Of a stretch of 64,000 nt of DNA, positions 45,632 through 55,000 are shown one piece after another. The stretch is taken from NCBI GenBank assembly GCA_905216055.1, contig CAJMSH010000006.1, positions 82,038 to 146,037 of the forward strand. Reading direction: 5' to 3'. The stretch comes from an uncultured bacterium. GTDB lineage: Bacteria > Cyanobacteriota > Vampirovibrionia > Gastranaerophilales > Gastranaerophilaceae. The position numbers and the translations under genes are program-made. The notes under the pieces are model-generated. The model worked only from the letters and a program-made list of their open reading frames with translations. It did no database searches and had not been told where the DNA came from. Position 1 is the stretch's first letter. Each line of letters opens with the position of its first letter.

Positions 45632-45684
45632 TGTATGATTTTTGCCTGTTAGGTATATAAATTTAAATAGATATACTGTATTAT
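45632..45684 (+). promoter_or_regulatory. Promoter element of the fliE operon
   Basis: TGTATGATTTT (45632-45642) and TACTGTATTAT (45674-45684), with the same 47-base spacing and intervening TAT-TAAATTT as at 38703. It does not match the classical sigma-28 or sigma-54 consensus. Confidence 0.6.
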
Positions 45685-45709
45685 AAATGTAGAAAGGCAG
45701 GTAAAGATA

Positions 45710-46048
45710 ATGGACAGCTTTTATCCGCAATATGATTTGGCAGGTAGAATTCAACATACAAAGCTTGATACAGGTTTAGGTAATATGCCGTCAGCTCGTT
45801 TATCAAGGGTAGAAGATAATACCTCTCCGGATTTTAAACAAGTTATGTCAGGTTTGGTAGAAAATCTTAATACAGAATTAAATGCTCCTGATAATTTGTT
45901 GAAAGACGTTATGTCAGGAAGCGGTAATGTTGATATCCATGATGTAATGACTGCTATGGCAAAATCTGAAATAAGCATTAACGTTGCAACCCAATTAACA
46001 GGTAAAGTCATTCAAGCGTATGACAAAGTTATGCAAATTCAGGTGTAA
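45710..46048 (+). CDS. fliE: Flagellar hook-basal body protein FliE
   Basis: A 112-residue FliE. The C-terminal half holds the family pattern (VDIHDVMTAMAKSEISINVATQL followed by VIQAYDKVMQIQV). FliE joins the MS ring to the rod and is needed early in export. AAAGGCAGG precedes the ATG. It is the first gene of fliE-fliF-(fliG)-fliH-flhA; the usual flgB and flgC partners are not upstream. A conserved promoter element lies at 45632. Confidence 0.9.
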   Translation: MDSFYPQYDLAGRIQHTKLDTGLGNMPSARLSRVEDNTSPDFKQVMSGLVENLNTELNAPDNLLKDVMSGSGNVDIHDVMTAMAKSEISINVATQLTGKVIQAYDKVMQIQV

Positions 46049-46141
46049 AATAGGTTAAGATTAGGAAAAAATAAAAAAGACTTGGGTAAAAAACATAATG
46101 TCAAAATACAAGAATTTGACAAAATGCTAAGAGGGTAACAA

Positions 46142-47812
46142 ATGGACTTTTCAAAAATACTGGAAAATAAACCTTTATTATATGGCATAATCGGCGGAGT
46201 GGTACTCTTTTTGGCACTTGTCGTTACAATAAGTATTGTAGGAGCTTCTAAAAAACCTGCTAACGGTACGGAAGTTACCGGAGAACCTTTAAAAGCTGAT
46301 GTAGACCTTTTAACAACAGATAATGCTGGTAAAGCTATTGAAATACAAGCATTGCTTGCAAAATATGATATTGCTGTTAGCAGAAGGCTAGATGGTACAA
46401 AATCTATTCTTTATTTGAAAAAAGGAGATTGTAAAACAGGCAGAAAAGCATGTTATACATCAGATAGAGATTTGGCTCTTATTCAAATTGTTCAAAGTGG
46501 TTTGATGGATCAAAATGTAGGATTGGAAATTTTTGATAAAGGAGATTTTACATCTACTAAAGAAGATAAAAAAATTCGTTTATCAAGAGCAATAAACGGT
46601 GAATTATCAAGACTTATAAGAAGAATTGACGGTATAGATAACGCATCAGTATTTATTTCAATTCCTGAGCAGACAATGTTTACGTCAATGCAAAAACCTG
46701 TTACTGCAACAGTTCAGGTTACTTTAGCCAAAGATGCGACAAAATTGGACCAATTAAAAGTTAAAGCTATAACAAACCTTTTATTAGGCAGTGTGACAGG
46801 CTTGACGGCTGAAAATATTGCAATTACCGATACAAACGGTAATACTTATCATAGTATTATGAATGCGGAAGATGAGATGCTTCAGCGTTTGGAAGAAAAT
46901 GATAAGTATATGACATCAAAGGTTAATCAACAGTTAGACAGACTTATCGGTCAAGGTAATTATGTCGCAACTGTAAGTACATTTTTGCGTCAAGCTCCTG
47001 TTGAAAAATTTACGATAGATTATGATCCAAATAGAAAAGCTTCTGTATCTGAACAGAGTTTTTCTGAAGGTTTGGGAGATCAGACAAGTGATACAAATAA
47101 AAATGCTAATGCTGTAAGTGTATATTTGCCAAACGGATTACCAAACGGTTCATCAGATTCAAGTCAGAACAGAAATTATTCTCGTACAGCAAGAGAAACT
47201 CAATATGGTGTTACAAAAACTCAAACAAATGAATATATTAAACCTGGAGTTGTCGAAGATATTTCAATTGCTGTTACATTGGATAAAAATGCTCTTCCTG
47301 CAAATACAACTTTGGAAGAATTAAAAGAATTAATCGCAAAAGCTGCAAGTCCAAAGGTTAATCCTGATAACGTATCAATCGCATTTTCAGATTCAACAGA
47401 TCCTTATTTGGCATCAGACAGACCTGCAAATCTTCCAAAACCTGATGAAACAGGTAATCCTTGGTGGCTTGCAATTGCATTATGTGCTATTGGCTTGGTA
47501 ATTGTGTTTAAAGCTGTATCTAATAAGGTTCAACAAATTCAGGAAGCAAACAAACGTGAAGTTGAAATGCTTCGTCAAAAAACAGCTCAACAAGAACAAC
47601 AATTATCAGATATTAATCAAAGAGCAGCACAATTAACAGAAAGACAATCAGAACTTGCTCAAGGGCTTGTTGAACAACAACAAAGAGGTTATATACAACA
47701 ACAAAATCCTGCACAGTTGGCTGATACATTATCTAATCTTTCTGCAGAACTTTCCGGTGCTGATGATGATGAAGCTGGTGAAAAAATTAAAAGCTGGATT
47801 GAACAAGGTTAG
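46142..47812 (+). CDS. fliF: Flagellar MS-ring protein FliF
   Basis: A 556-residue FliF with a membrane helix at about 14-34 and another at about 440-462, flanking the periplasmic ring-building domains (SRAINGELSRLIRRIDGIDNASV, ITNLLLGSVTGLTAENIAITD). The cytoplasmic tail is Gln-rich and ends in EKIKSWIEQG, the region that binds FliG in model species. The inserted SSDSSQNRNYS loop is long and low in complexity. AAGAGGG precedes the ATG. Confidence 0.92.
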   Translation: MDFSKILENKPLLYGIIGGVVLFLALVVTISIVGASKKPANGTEVTGEPLKADVDLLTTDNAGKAIEIQALLAKYDIAVSRRLDGTKSILYLKKGDCKTGRKACYTSDRDLALIQIVQSGLMDQNVGLEIFDKGDFTSTKEDKKIRLSRAINGELSRLIRRIDGIDNASVFISIPEQTMFTSMQKPVTATVQVTLAKDATKLDQLKVKAITNLLLGSVTGLTAENIAITDTNGNTYHSIMNAEDEMLQRLEENDKYMTSKVNQQLDRLIGQGNYVATVSTFLRQAPVEKFTIDYDPNRKASVSEQSFSEGLGDQTSDTNKNANAVSVYLPNGLPNGSSDSSQNRNYSRTARETQYGVTKTQTNEYIKPGVVEDISIAVTLDKNALPANTTLEELKELIAKAASPKVNPDNVSIAFSDSTDPYLASDRPANLPKPDETGNPWWLAIALCAIGLVIVFKAVSNKVQQIQEANKREVEMLRQKTAQQEQQLSDINQRAAQLTERQSELAQGLVEQQQRGYIQQQNPAQLADTLSNLSAELSGADDDEAGEKIKSWIEQG

Positions 47813-47926
47813 TATAGGTTAAAGGTTCAAGAATAAGAAAGGAAAGTTTATCGGCAAAGAAGATGCAAAAACAAGTTTACTTAATATATAAGCATCTCGT
47901 AAGCTATTATAAGCAATGGTATAAAA

Positions 47927-48946
47927 ATGGCAATACAAGGATTTGATTATAAAGGTTTTGCACAGAATTTAGCACAACAAGCGTTAGAGTTAATCCCAAA
48001 GGATTTTAACGATAACCAGAAAAATTATGTTGCCAATACTTTGTTAAATTTTGCAACTGTTGCTGGTCAAGCTTTATATGATGATGAATCTTTAGGATTT
48101 AATCTTGATCAAGCGGTAATGATTACTCAAATTATCGCTGAATGGTCTTTTCATAAATCAGTTGACTTAATCCGTTCAGGCATCCCTCAACAATATTGGG
48201 ATCCTATTATGCAAAAGATTGCGTATACAATTTTTGAAATTGCAAAAAACGCTTTCCATCAAAATTTGCCTCAAGATCAATGTTTACAGTTAATAGAACA
48301 CCATGTTAAAAAGACATATCTTGATTGTATTGCAGAATTAAAAGATAAAAATTTAATTGATGAAGGCTTGATGGAAAAAGCTGCAAGCCAATCTAATATT
48401 GATACTATGATGCAGCAGCAAGCACAAGCGGAACAAGAAGCACAAGCGCAAGCAGCTCAGCAGGCTGCTCAAGGTGTTCCTTCGCAAGGTGCGCAAAATA
48501 TGCCTCCTCAAGCAGGCTCTGTGCCTTTGGGTGCTGATGCTAAGGTCCTTAAACTTGCAACTTTGGCAATGCTTTTCCAAAGAATGAGGCAGGAAAAAGT
48601 TCAAACTATTCTTAATAAATTTAATCCAAATGATGCTCAAACAGTTATTAAATTTATGGGAATGCCTGATTTGAATTCGAAAATTGATGCAGGAGCAGCT
48701 CTGAGATGTTTGCAGGAAATAAAAACAAGTCTTCCTGGTGTAAATCAAAATCTTACTCCATCAAAAATTCTTACAAAAATACAAAATGTTGCGCAATATT
48801 TAGATAAATCACAATTGGAACATACATTGAGATTGGAACGTAATAAGGTAAAACAGTTTGTATTCAGTGCTTTAGAGGGAGAGTATTATGAAATGCCTCC
48901 TAAAGTTGCAAATATTATTGCCACACACTTAGAAGATAGTGTATAA
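47927..48946 (+). CDS. Protein in FliG position, divergent switch-protein candidate
   Basis: A 339-residue soluble helical protein lying exactly where fliG is expected, between fliF and fliH. It has a Gln/Ala-rich linker (about 160-200), then LATLAMLFQRMRQEKVQTILNKFNPNDAQTVIKFM, which loosely resembles the right-handed superhelix repeats of FliG, and a C-terminus ending KVANIIATHLEDSV. The FliG hallmarks EHPQTIA and the charged torque helix motif are absent. It is either a strongly diverged FliG or a lineage-specific rotor protein. The start lacks a strong ribosome binding site. Confidence 0.5.
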   Translation: MAIQGFDYKGFAQNLAQQALELIPKDFNDNQKNYVANTLLNFATVAGQALYDDESLGFNLDQAVMITQIIAEWSFHKSVDLIRSGIPQQYWDPIMQKIAYTIFEIAKNAFHQNLPQDQCLQLIEHHVKKTYLDCIAELKDKNLIDEGLMEKAASQSNIDTMMQQQAQAEQEAQAQAAQQAAQGVPSQGAQNMPPQAGSVPLGADAKVLKLATLAMLFQRMRQEKVQTILNKFNPNDAQTVIKFMGMPDLNSKIDAGAALRCLQEIKTSLPGVNQNLTPSKILTKIQNVAQYLDKSQLEHTLRLERNKVKQFVFSALEGEYYEMPPKVANIIATHLEDSV

Positions 48947-48957
48947 TATAATTAATC

Positions 48958-49668
48958 ATGATTATAAAAAAGAATTCAAGCAGACAGACGGCGGAGGCTG
49001 CTGCTGTAGAACAACAGGCTGTAAAAGAAGAAAAAAAGCCTGAAGTCAAGGTTGAAGAAGAAAAAATCGATCTTTTTAATCTTGATAACATAGATTTTAA
49101 ACAGCGTCAGGAACGTAGACGTGGAGATCGAAGAAGAGGTTTCAGAAGAATTGATGACAGAAACCTCATTTCTCGTGCAAGAGAAGAAGCTCAAAGTATA
49201 AAAGAGGCTGCTGTTAAAGAGGGATATCAAGCAGGCTTGGATCAAGCAAAAGCTGATATAGAAGATGTTAAAAATGCAATTACATCTTTTCTGAACGCAA
49301 AACAGGAAGTGTTTGATTATATCGCGCCTGATATTTTGGAATTAAGTGTTGATATCGCTCAAAAAATCATTAAAAAAGAATTGCAGCAAGACCCGACGAT
49401 AATACTTGAAAATATTTCAGAGATATTAAAAGGTTTATCAAAGGAGGAATCAAAAATTACTTTAAGGGTAAATCCGGCACAAGTATCTTTGTTGAAATCC
49501 GAAACCCCAAATGTTTTGAATAATATAGGTTTAGATGCAAAGGTAATGATTGTTCCTGATGAAACTGTTATGGAAGGTGGTTGTATGGTTACAACTACAA
49601 ACGGTGTAATAGATGCGACAATTGAAACTCAATTGGCAGTAATTAGCGAGGCTCTAAAAGAAATTTAA
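48958..49668 (+). CDS. fliH: Flagellar export apparatus protein FliH
   Basis: A 236-residue FliH-like protein: charged N-terminal tail with a very basic Arg patch (RQERRRGDRRRGFRR, about 50-64), a helical region with Ala/Glu heptads (REEAQSIKEAAVKEGYQAG) and the C-terminal FliH/HrpE domain (LELSVDIAQKIIKKEL, TLRVNPAQVSLL, GGCMVTTTNGVIDATI). FliH holds the FliI ATPase at the C-ring. The basic patch is unusual for FliH, which normally has Gly-rich repeats. The stop shares a base with the flhA start; fliI is not present here. Confidence 0.85.
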   Translation: MIIKKNSSRQTAEAAAVEQQAVKEEKKPEVKVEEEKIDLFNLDNIDFKQRQERRRGDRRRGFRRIDDRNLISRAREEAQSIKEAAVKEGYQAGLDQAKADIEDVKNAITSFLNAKQEVFDYIAPDILELSVDIAQKIIKKELQQDPTIILENISEILKGLSKEESKITLRVNPAQVSLLKSETPNVLNNIGLDAKVMIVPDETVMEGGCMVTTTNGVIDATIETQLAVISEALKEI

Positions 49669-51791
49669 TGGCACAAGAACAAGCTCAACAACAAGGAGCA
49701 AACGGAACAAATTTAAGTGAAGTTTTTATGGCAATATTTGTATTATTGCTTATTGTTCTTTTGCTTGTAGAACTTCCGAATTGGGTTATTAATTTTTGTA
49801 TAAGCTTGAATATAGCACTTGGTGTTGTGCTTTTGATGATTTCTTTGTATGTTAAAAAGACTTTGGAATTGGCATCATTCCCATCAATCATATTGATTGG
49901 TACAATGTTTAGGCTTGTTTTGTCAATCGCATCTACAAGGTTAATCTTGTCAAAAGGTGAGGCGGGTGAAGTAATTCACGCATTCGGAACATTCGTTACC
50001 GGCGGTAATATGATTGTTGGTGGTGTTATATTCCTTATCATTACGGTTGTTCAGTTTATGGTAATTACAAAAGGTGCTGAACGTATCGCCGAAGTTGCTG
50101 CACGTTTCGCCTTAGATGCTATGCCTGGTAAACAGATGACTATTGATGCCGATTTTAACGCTGGCTTGATATCTCCTGAAGAGGCAACTAAAAAGCGTGA
50201 AGACTTGCAAAGAGAATCAAACCTCTTTGGTAGCATGGATGGTGCTATGAAGTTCGTAAAAGGGGATACGATTGCCGGTATTATTATTGTGTTAATTAAT
50301 ATTATCGGCGGTTTGTGTATCGGATGTTTGATGAACCAGATGCCTATTGCAGATGCTGTTTCAAAATATACTATATTAACAATAGGTGATGGTTTGGCAT
50401 CTCAATTACCATCTCTTTTGATGTCAATTGCAGCAGGTGTATTTATGACTCGTTCTTCTGCTGCTAATTCTTTAGGTACAGATGTTACGGGGCAGATTGT
50501 TAGCAAACCGAACGCTTTGTTCTTGGCTTCTTTATTCTTGTTATTCTTGGCTATTACTGGACATACTTGGTTCTGGCAAGGTACAGGGTTGCCATTTTTG
50601 CCGTTCTTCTTATTTGCTGTCGGATTGTTTATTGCAGGCTTCTCTACATTGATTAATGCTGATGTTCAATCTCAATTAGGACAATTGGAAAATGTTCGTC
50701 AGAATATGCAAGATTTGGTTAACCCAAATAGAATGTATGAACGTTTGGGTGTTGATGTTTTAAGCTTGCAGGTCGGTTCTAATTTGCTTGTAATTGCCGA
50801 TCCTGATCAGGAAGGTCAATTGTTGGCTAAGATAGCTGCTTTACGTCAAAGAGTTACTGATGAATTGGGTTATATTTTGCCGAATATCAGAATTATGGAT
50901 TCTTCCGCTCTTGATGCGAATGAATATATGATTTCAATTCGTGGAAATACTGTTGCAACAGGTTATGTTTATCCGGGTAAGTTAATGGTAATTGCCGATC
51001 AGTGGGATGCTTTGAAAAAAGAAGTTCCGCAAGATGCAATTATCGGTATTGACCCTACTTATCAAACTCAGGCATATTGGATTTCTCCTGAAGATGCAAA
51101 GACAGCTCGTTCTGTTACTGCTGTTGATCCGACAGATGTTATTGTTACTCACTTGCAAGAATGTGTAAGAAAACATGTTGATGAAGTTATGACAAAAACA
51201 GATGTCTTGAAGCTTATGGAACTTGTTAGATCTCAGGATCCTACTTTGGTTAATGACCTTGTTCCGACAATTATTTCTACAAGTGATTTGAGAAAAATAT
51301 TTGTTAACCTTATTAGAGAAAAAGTTTCTATTAAAGATATTATATTTGTATTTGAAAGACTTTGTGATTATGCAAGATTTTCGAAAGAACCTGATATCTT
51401 ATCCGAGCGTTTAAGGGCTGCTTTAGGTCGTCAAATATGTTTATCTAATGTTGGAGATGACAGAGTATTATATGCTCTTACTTTATCTCCTGAATGGGAA
51501 AAAACTCTTGACGATAGTTGTCAAAGAACTGAATTGGGAACAATGTTTTTATTAAATCCTATGCAGGTTCAGGAATTAATTGAGACTACTGCAACAACAT
51601 TGATGAGAGCGCACCAGGCATGTGGTCAACAGCCTGTAATTTTGTGTTCTCCAAGAATTAGATTACCTTTGTATCAGCTTTTGGAACGTCATATTCCGAC
51701 AATTGTTGTAATTTCTTATTCTGAATTGATTACTGATATCAAGGTGGAAGCTATTGATACAATTGGTGAATCTTATCAAATGGAACAATAG
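49668..51791 (+). CDS. flhA: Flagellar export gate protein FlhA
   Basis: A 707-residue FlhA. The N-terminal half has eight hydrophobic segments, including TMFRLVLSIASTRLILS and the FHIPEP-region equivalent (ALDAMPGKQMTIDADFNAGLIS); the C-terminal cytoplasmic domain (about 350-700) has the conserved GYVYPGKLMVIADQ and ERLRAALGRQICLS segments. FlhA forms the nonameric ring of the flagellar type III export gate. The ATG overlaps the fliH stop (TAATG). FlhB and FliPQR are elsewhere. Confidence 0.95.
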   Translation: MAQEQAQQQGANGTNLSEVFMAIFVLLLIVLLLVELPNWVINFCISLNIALGVVLLMISLYVKKTLELASFPSIILIGTMFRLVLSIASTRLILSKGEAGEVIHAFGTFVTGGNMIVGGVIFLIITVVQFMVITKGAERIAEVAARFALDAMPGKQMTIDADFNAGLISPEEATKKREDLQRESNLFGSMDGAMKFVKGDTIAGIIIVLINIIGGLCIGCLMNQMPIADAVSKYTILTIGDGLASQLPSLLMSIAAGVFMTRSSAANSLGTDVTGQIVSKPNALFLASLFLLFLAITGHTWFWQGTGLPFLPFFLFAVGLFIAGFSTLINADVQSQLGQLENVRQNMQDLVNPNRMYERLGVDVLSLQVGSNLLVIADPDQEGQLLAKIAALRQRVTDELGYILPNIRIMDSSALDANEYMISIRGNTVATGYVYPGKLMVIADQWDALKKEVPQDAIIGIDPTYQTQAYWISPEDAKTARSVTAVDPTDVIVTHLQECVRKHVDEVMTKTDVLKLMELVRSQDPTLVNDLVPTIISTSDLRKIFVNLIREKVSIKDIIFVFERLCDYARFSKEPDILSERLRAALGRQICLSNVGDDRVLYALTLSPEWEKTLDDSCQRTELGTMFLLNPMQVQELIETTATTLMRAHQACGQQPVILCSPRIRLPLYQLLERHIPTIVVISYSELITDIKVEAIDTIGESYQMEQ

Positions 51792-51835
51792 TATAGCTTT
51801 GTATATAGTTTAAATTATTTTCAAAGTATGGAAAA

Positions 51836-52042
51836 ATGAAAAATATTATTTTATTTTTAATATCAATATATCAAAAGATTTCAAGACATACTCCTCGAGT
51901 ATGCAGGTTTTATCCGACCTGTTCTGAATACACTCGTCAAGCGATTGAAAAATATGGAGTTTTAAAAGGCGGTTGGCTCGGGATTAAAAGGATTTGTAAG
52001 TGTCATCCGTATCACGAAGGCGGTTATGATCCTGTTCCTTAA
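51836..52042 (+). CDS. yidD: YidD, membrane protein insertion efficiency factor
   Basis: A 68-residue protein with the family pattern: ISIYQKISRHTPRVCRFYPTCSEYTRQAIEKYG and CHPYHEGGYDPVP, including the three conserved cysteines. YidD aids YidC-mediated insertion at the inner membrane and is usually next to rnpA and yidC, but here follows flhA by 44 bases. TATGGAAA precedes the ATG. Confidence 0.92.
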   Translation: MKNIILFLISIYQKISRHTPRVCRFYPTCSEYTRQAIEKYGVLKGGWLGIKRICKCHPYHEGGYDPVP

Positions 52043-52070
52043 GTTTTGATTATTTATTTATTTATTTATT

Positions 52071-55000
52071 TTATTTAACCCATTTGAAGCTTCTAACGTA
52101 ATCAGAACCGTTGATATCACCATTAATGTCAACTTTGAATATTCTATAAATATCTGTTGCATTTTTGATATTAGGAATTTTTGAAATATCTTTTTGTAGC
52201 AGTAATTTTTCTGTTGCATCGTTTATTCCAGGTATTGTGTTAAGTAAGGTATTTAATGATGCGTTTTTGATTTTGCCAAATACTGTTGTTATATTTTTTG
52301 ATAAACTTCCGTATATTTCCATATCAGCAATTGAGGTTAGAAGGTTGTATGAACCTGTCATATACATATTCAAATCTTGTCCGTCTGAATATATGTTGAT
52401 TCTGTCTGCTGTACCTTCTGTTAGGTGAATATCGCCTGAAATACTGTCAAAGTTCCCTGTTTTAAGTGGCGTAATCAAATCTATAATACTGTTGATAGAA
52501 AGACCTGTAAAACCGCCTTTTAACAGATTGCCGGCTTTTAATAGGTATTCAAGAGAACCGAGTTTTGGCATTCTGCCGTCTGCAATTTTGAAAGTTCCTT
52601 CGCCTGATAATGTGTTAAAGCAATTCTCTTGAGAATCTCCTATGCAGAATAAGTTGAAATCTCCGTTAACAGATCCATAAACCTGTCCTTTTAAGTCAAA
52701 TAATGCTTCTGACATAATAAGAGCGTTTGCTTTATCTAAATGTATATCAATATTTGTTTTATGATTTTTCAAATTGTGTTTGAAATTGCCTTTTACAGTG
52801 CCTTGTGCAATATTGAATTTGAAATTGTTTACATTAAGTTTACCTTCTTTGTTTAGAGTTAAATGTGCATTGAAATTGTCTGCGTTTATGTTTCTTACTT
52901 TAATTTTGTCTGCTTCTATATTTGCATTATTTATGATTAATTGTGTTAAATCAAATGGCGCGATATTTGTAGCACTGTAAGTTTGATTTCTGATTGCTTC
53001 TGCTTCAATATCTCTTAAGGTATCTGTTATTTTATTTAAGTTTAGGTCTGCAAGTTTTAATTTAACGTTTTCTATTGTATATGGAGGTACAAGTTGGTTT
53101 TTCATAATTGCGTCAAGGTAGATGTCATTTGTTAGAACTGTACCTCTGCTATTTATGAAAATTTTATCGTGTTTAAAGTCTAGATTTACATCTCTGATTG
53201 TTGAATCTACAAATGGAATATCGATACTTGTAATATCGAGTTTGCCTTGAATTTTAGGGTTAATTGATGTGCCGTTTAATATTAAATCTGATGTAAATAC
53301 ACCTTGTTTCATAAACGGTTTCCTAAAGATAATATTAAAGATTTTAGCATCTGTCGGAGTGTGTGTTTTAACTTTAAAATCATTGAATTTTACTATATTG
53401 TTATTTATTAGGCTTAATGTTCCTTGAGATGTTAATTGAGGTTTAGTATATGGTTTGTTATTTTGAGATGTGATGATTTTGTCATATCTCAAATTGTTAA
53501 TTTTAATTTTGTCAGGGTAATATGTGCTGTCAATATTTATTCTTACAGGGTTTTCTGCATCACCGATTGAGGCTCCCATATAATATAGACTTGAATTTTC
53601 AGAAATTTTTAGAAGTGATTTTGTATTAAGTTTGTCAAGATTCCCTCTTATATTTGATGAAAATATTGCATCGCCTTTTAATTTAATCGGGTATATAGAA
53701 TCATTGTTAAAGAATTGGTCGAAAAATTCTTGTGATGGTTTGGCATTCAAATATAGTGTTAAATAAGGATTTTTGCTTTGTACATCTGAAATTTGTCCGC
53801 TTATATAAACAGGCATATCTCCAATTAGGGTGTTAATTTTATTCAAGTTTAAAATATCATTTCTAAGCAATATATCGCCACTTTTTAAACTGATTTTTAA
53901 ATGTTTAGGTTTATAAAGCAAGTTGAGATTATCCAGTTTTGTATAGGCATTTATGTTGTTATTTTTAATTTTCGCAGAAAGATTAACTTTTCCGTTTAAG
54001 AAATCAATGCTTCTAAATTGTTTTGAAATATCTGGAGGAAGAATATATTGTAAAGCGTTATCATTTATGAGATTTAAGTCTAATGATGATATTTTGCAAT
54101 TTCCGTTTACTACACGTTTTTTGTCAAACATTTTTGCAACGTGCAAAGATATGTAATAAGGGCTGTTTTTAAATGTTCCTCTTAGCAAAGGAAGTTTAAA
54201 TGTAGAATTGTTTAATTCAAATGAGCTGTTATCAACAATAATTTGACTTTTTGCGCCTTTGTTTGAATATATTTTCCCTTTTAAATAAATATTGTTATAA
54301 TCTATGTTTTCAATACTTCCGTTATATTTGCCTGTAAAGCTTGTGCTAATTGTTGAAATATCATTTTTGTACGGAAGCTTCATATTTGCAGGTAAAGTTG
54401 CAAGTCCGTCACCAAGATTAAATTTATTTGAAACTATTTTGGCGTTTAAGTTATTCTCTTTAATTTTTCCGTTTATTTTAATTTGTGATTTATTAAGATG
54501 TGATAAAAGGTCAAAATCTGCATCCATATTGTTGAAGTTTATGAGACCTGAAATTTTTGAAATTGATGCAGGCAGTCCTTTAAGTTTAATAGTATTTGAT
54601 AAAAGATTGATAGAACCTTTAGCAAAGAGGTTTTCGTTGAAAACAATATCTTTAGGGTCTTTGACTTTACCTGTCAAATTAAGATTTAAGTTTGCTGGGC
54701 CGTTTCCGCTTTCAATAGTTTCAACAAGTTTTTGAATATCTGTTAGCATTGGAGATGTTTTGATAATCTTCAAAAGATTGCCCAAATCTTGTCCGTTTGT
54801 CGCAACATTAAAGTTTAAATCTCCAGTAAGTGAGCAGGTCCCTTTAACTGAGATATTTTTGCCGTTCAATTTTGCAGTTTTGGTTTGGAAAAGGGTATTT
54901 TGATTATCGAAATCAAGAGTTCCTGAACCGTTAGTCATAACCATGTTGTGTATATCTAAGAAAGATACGGTAGCGTCCTTAAATCTGAATTGTCCCCAGC

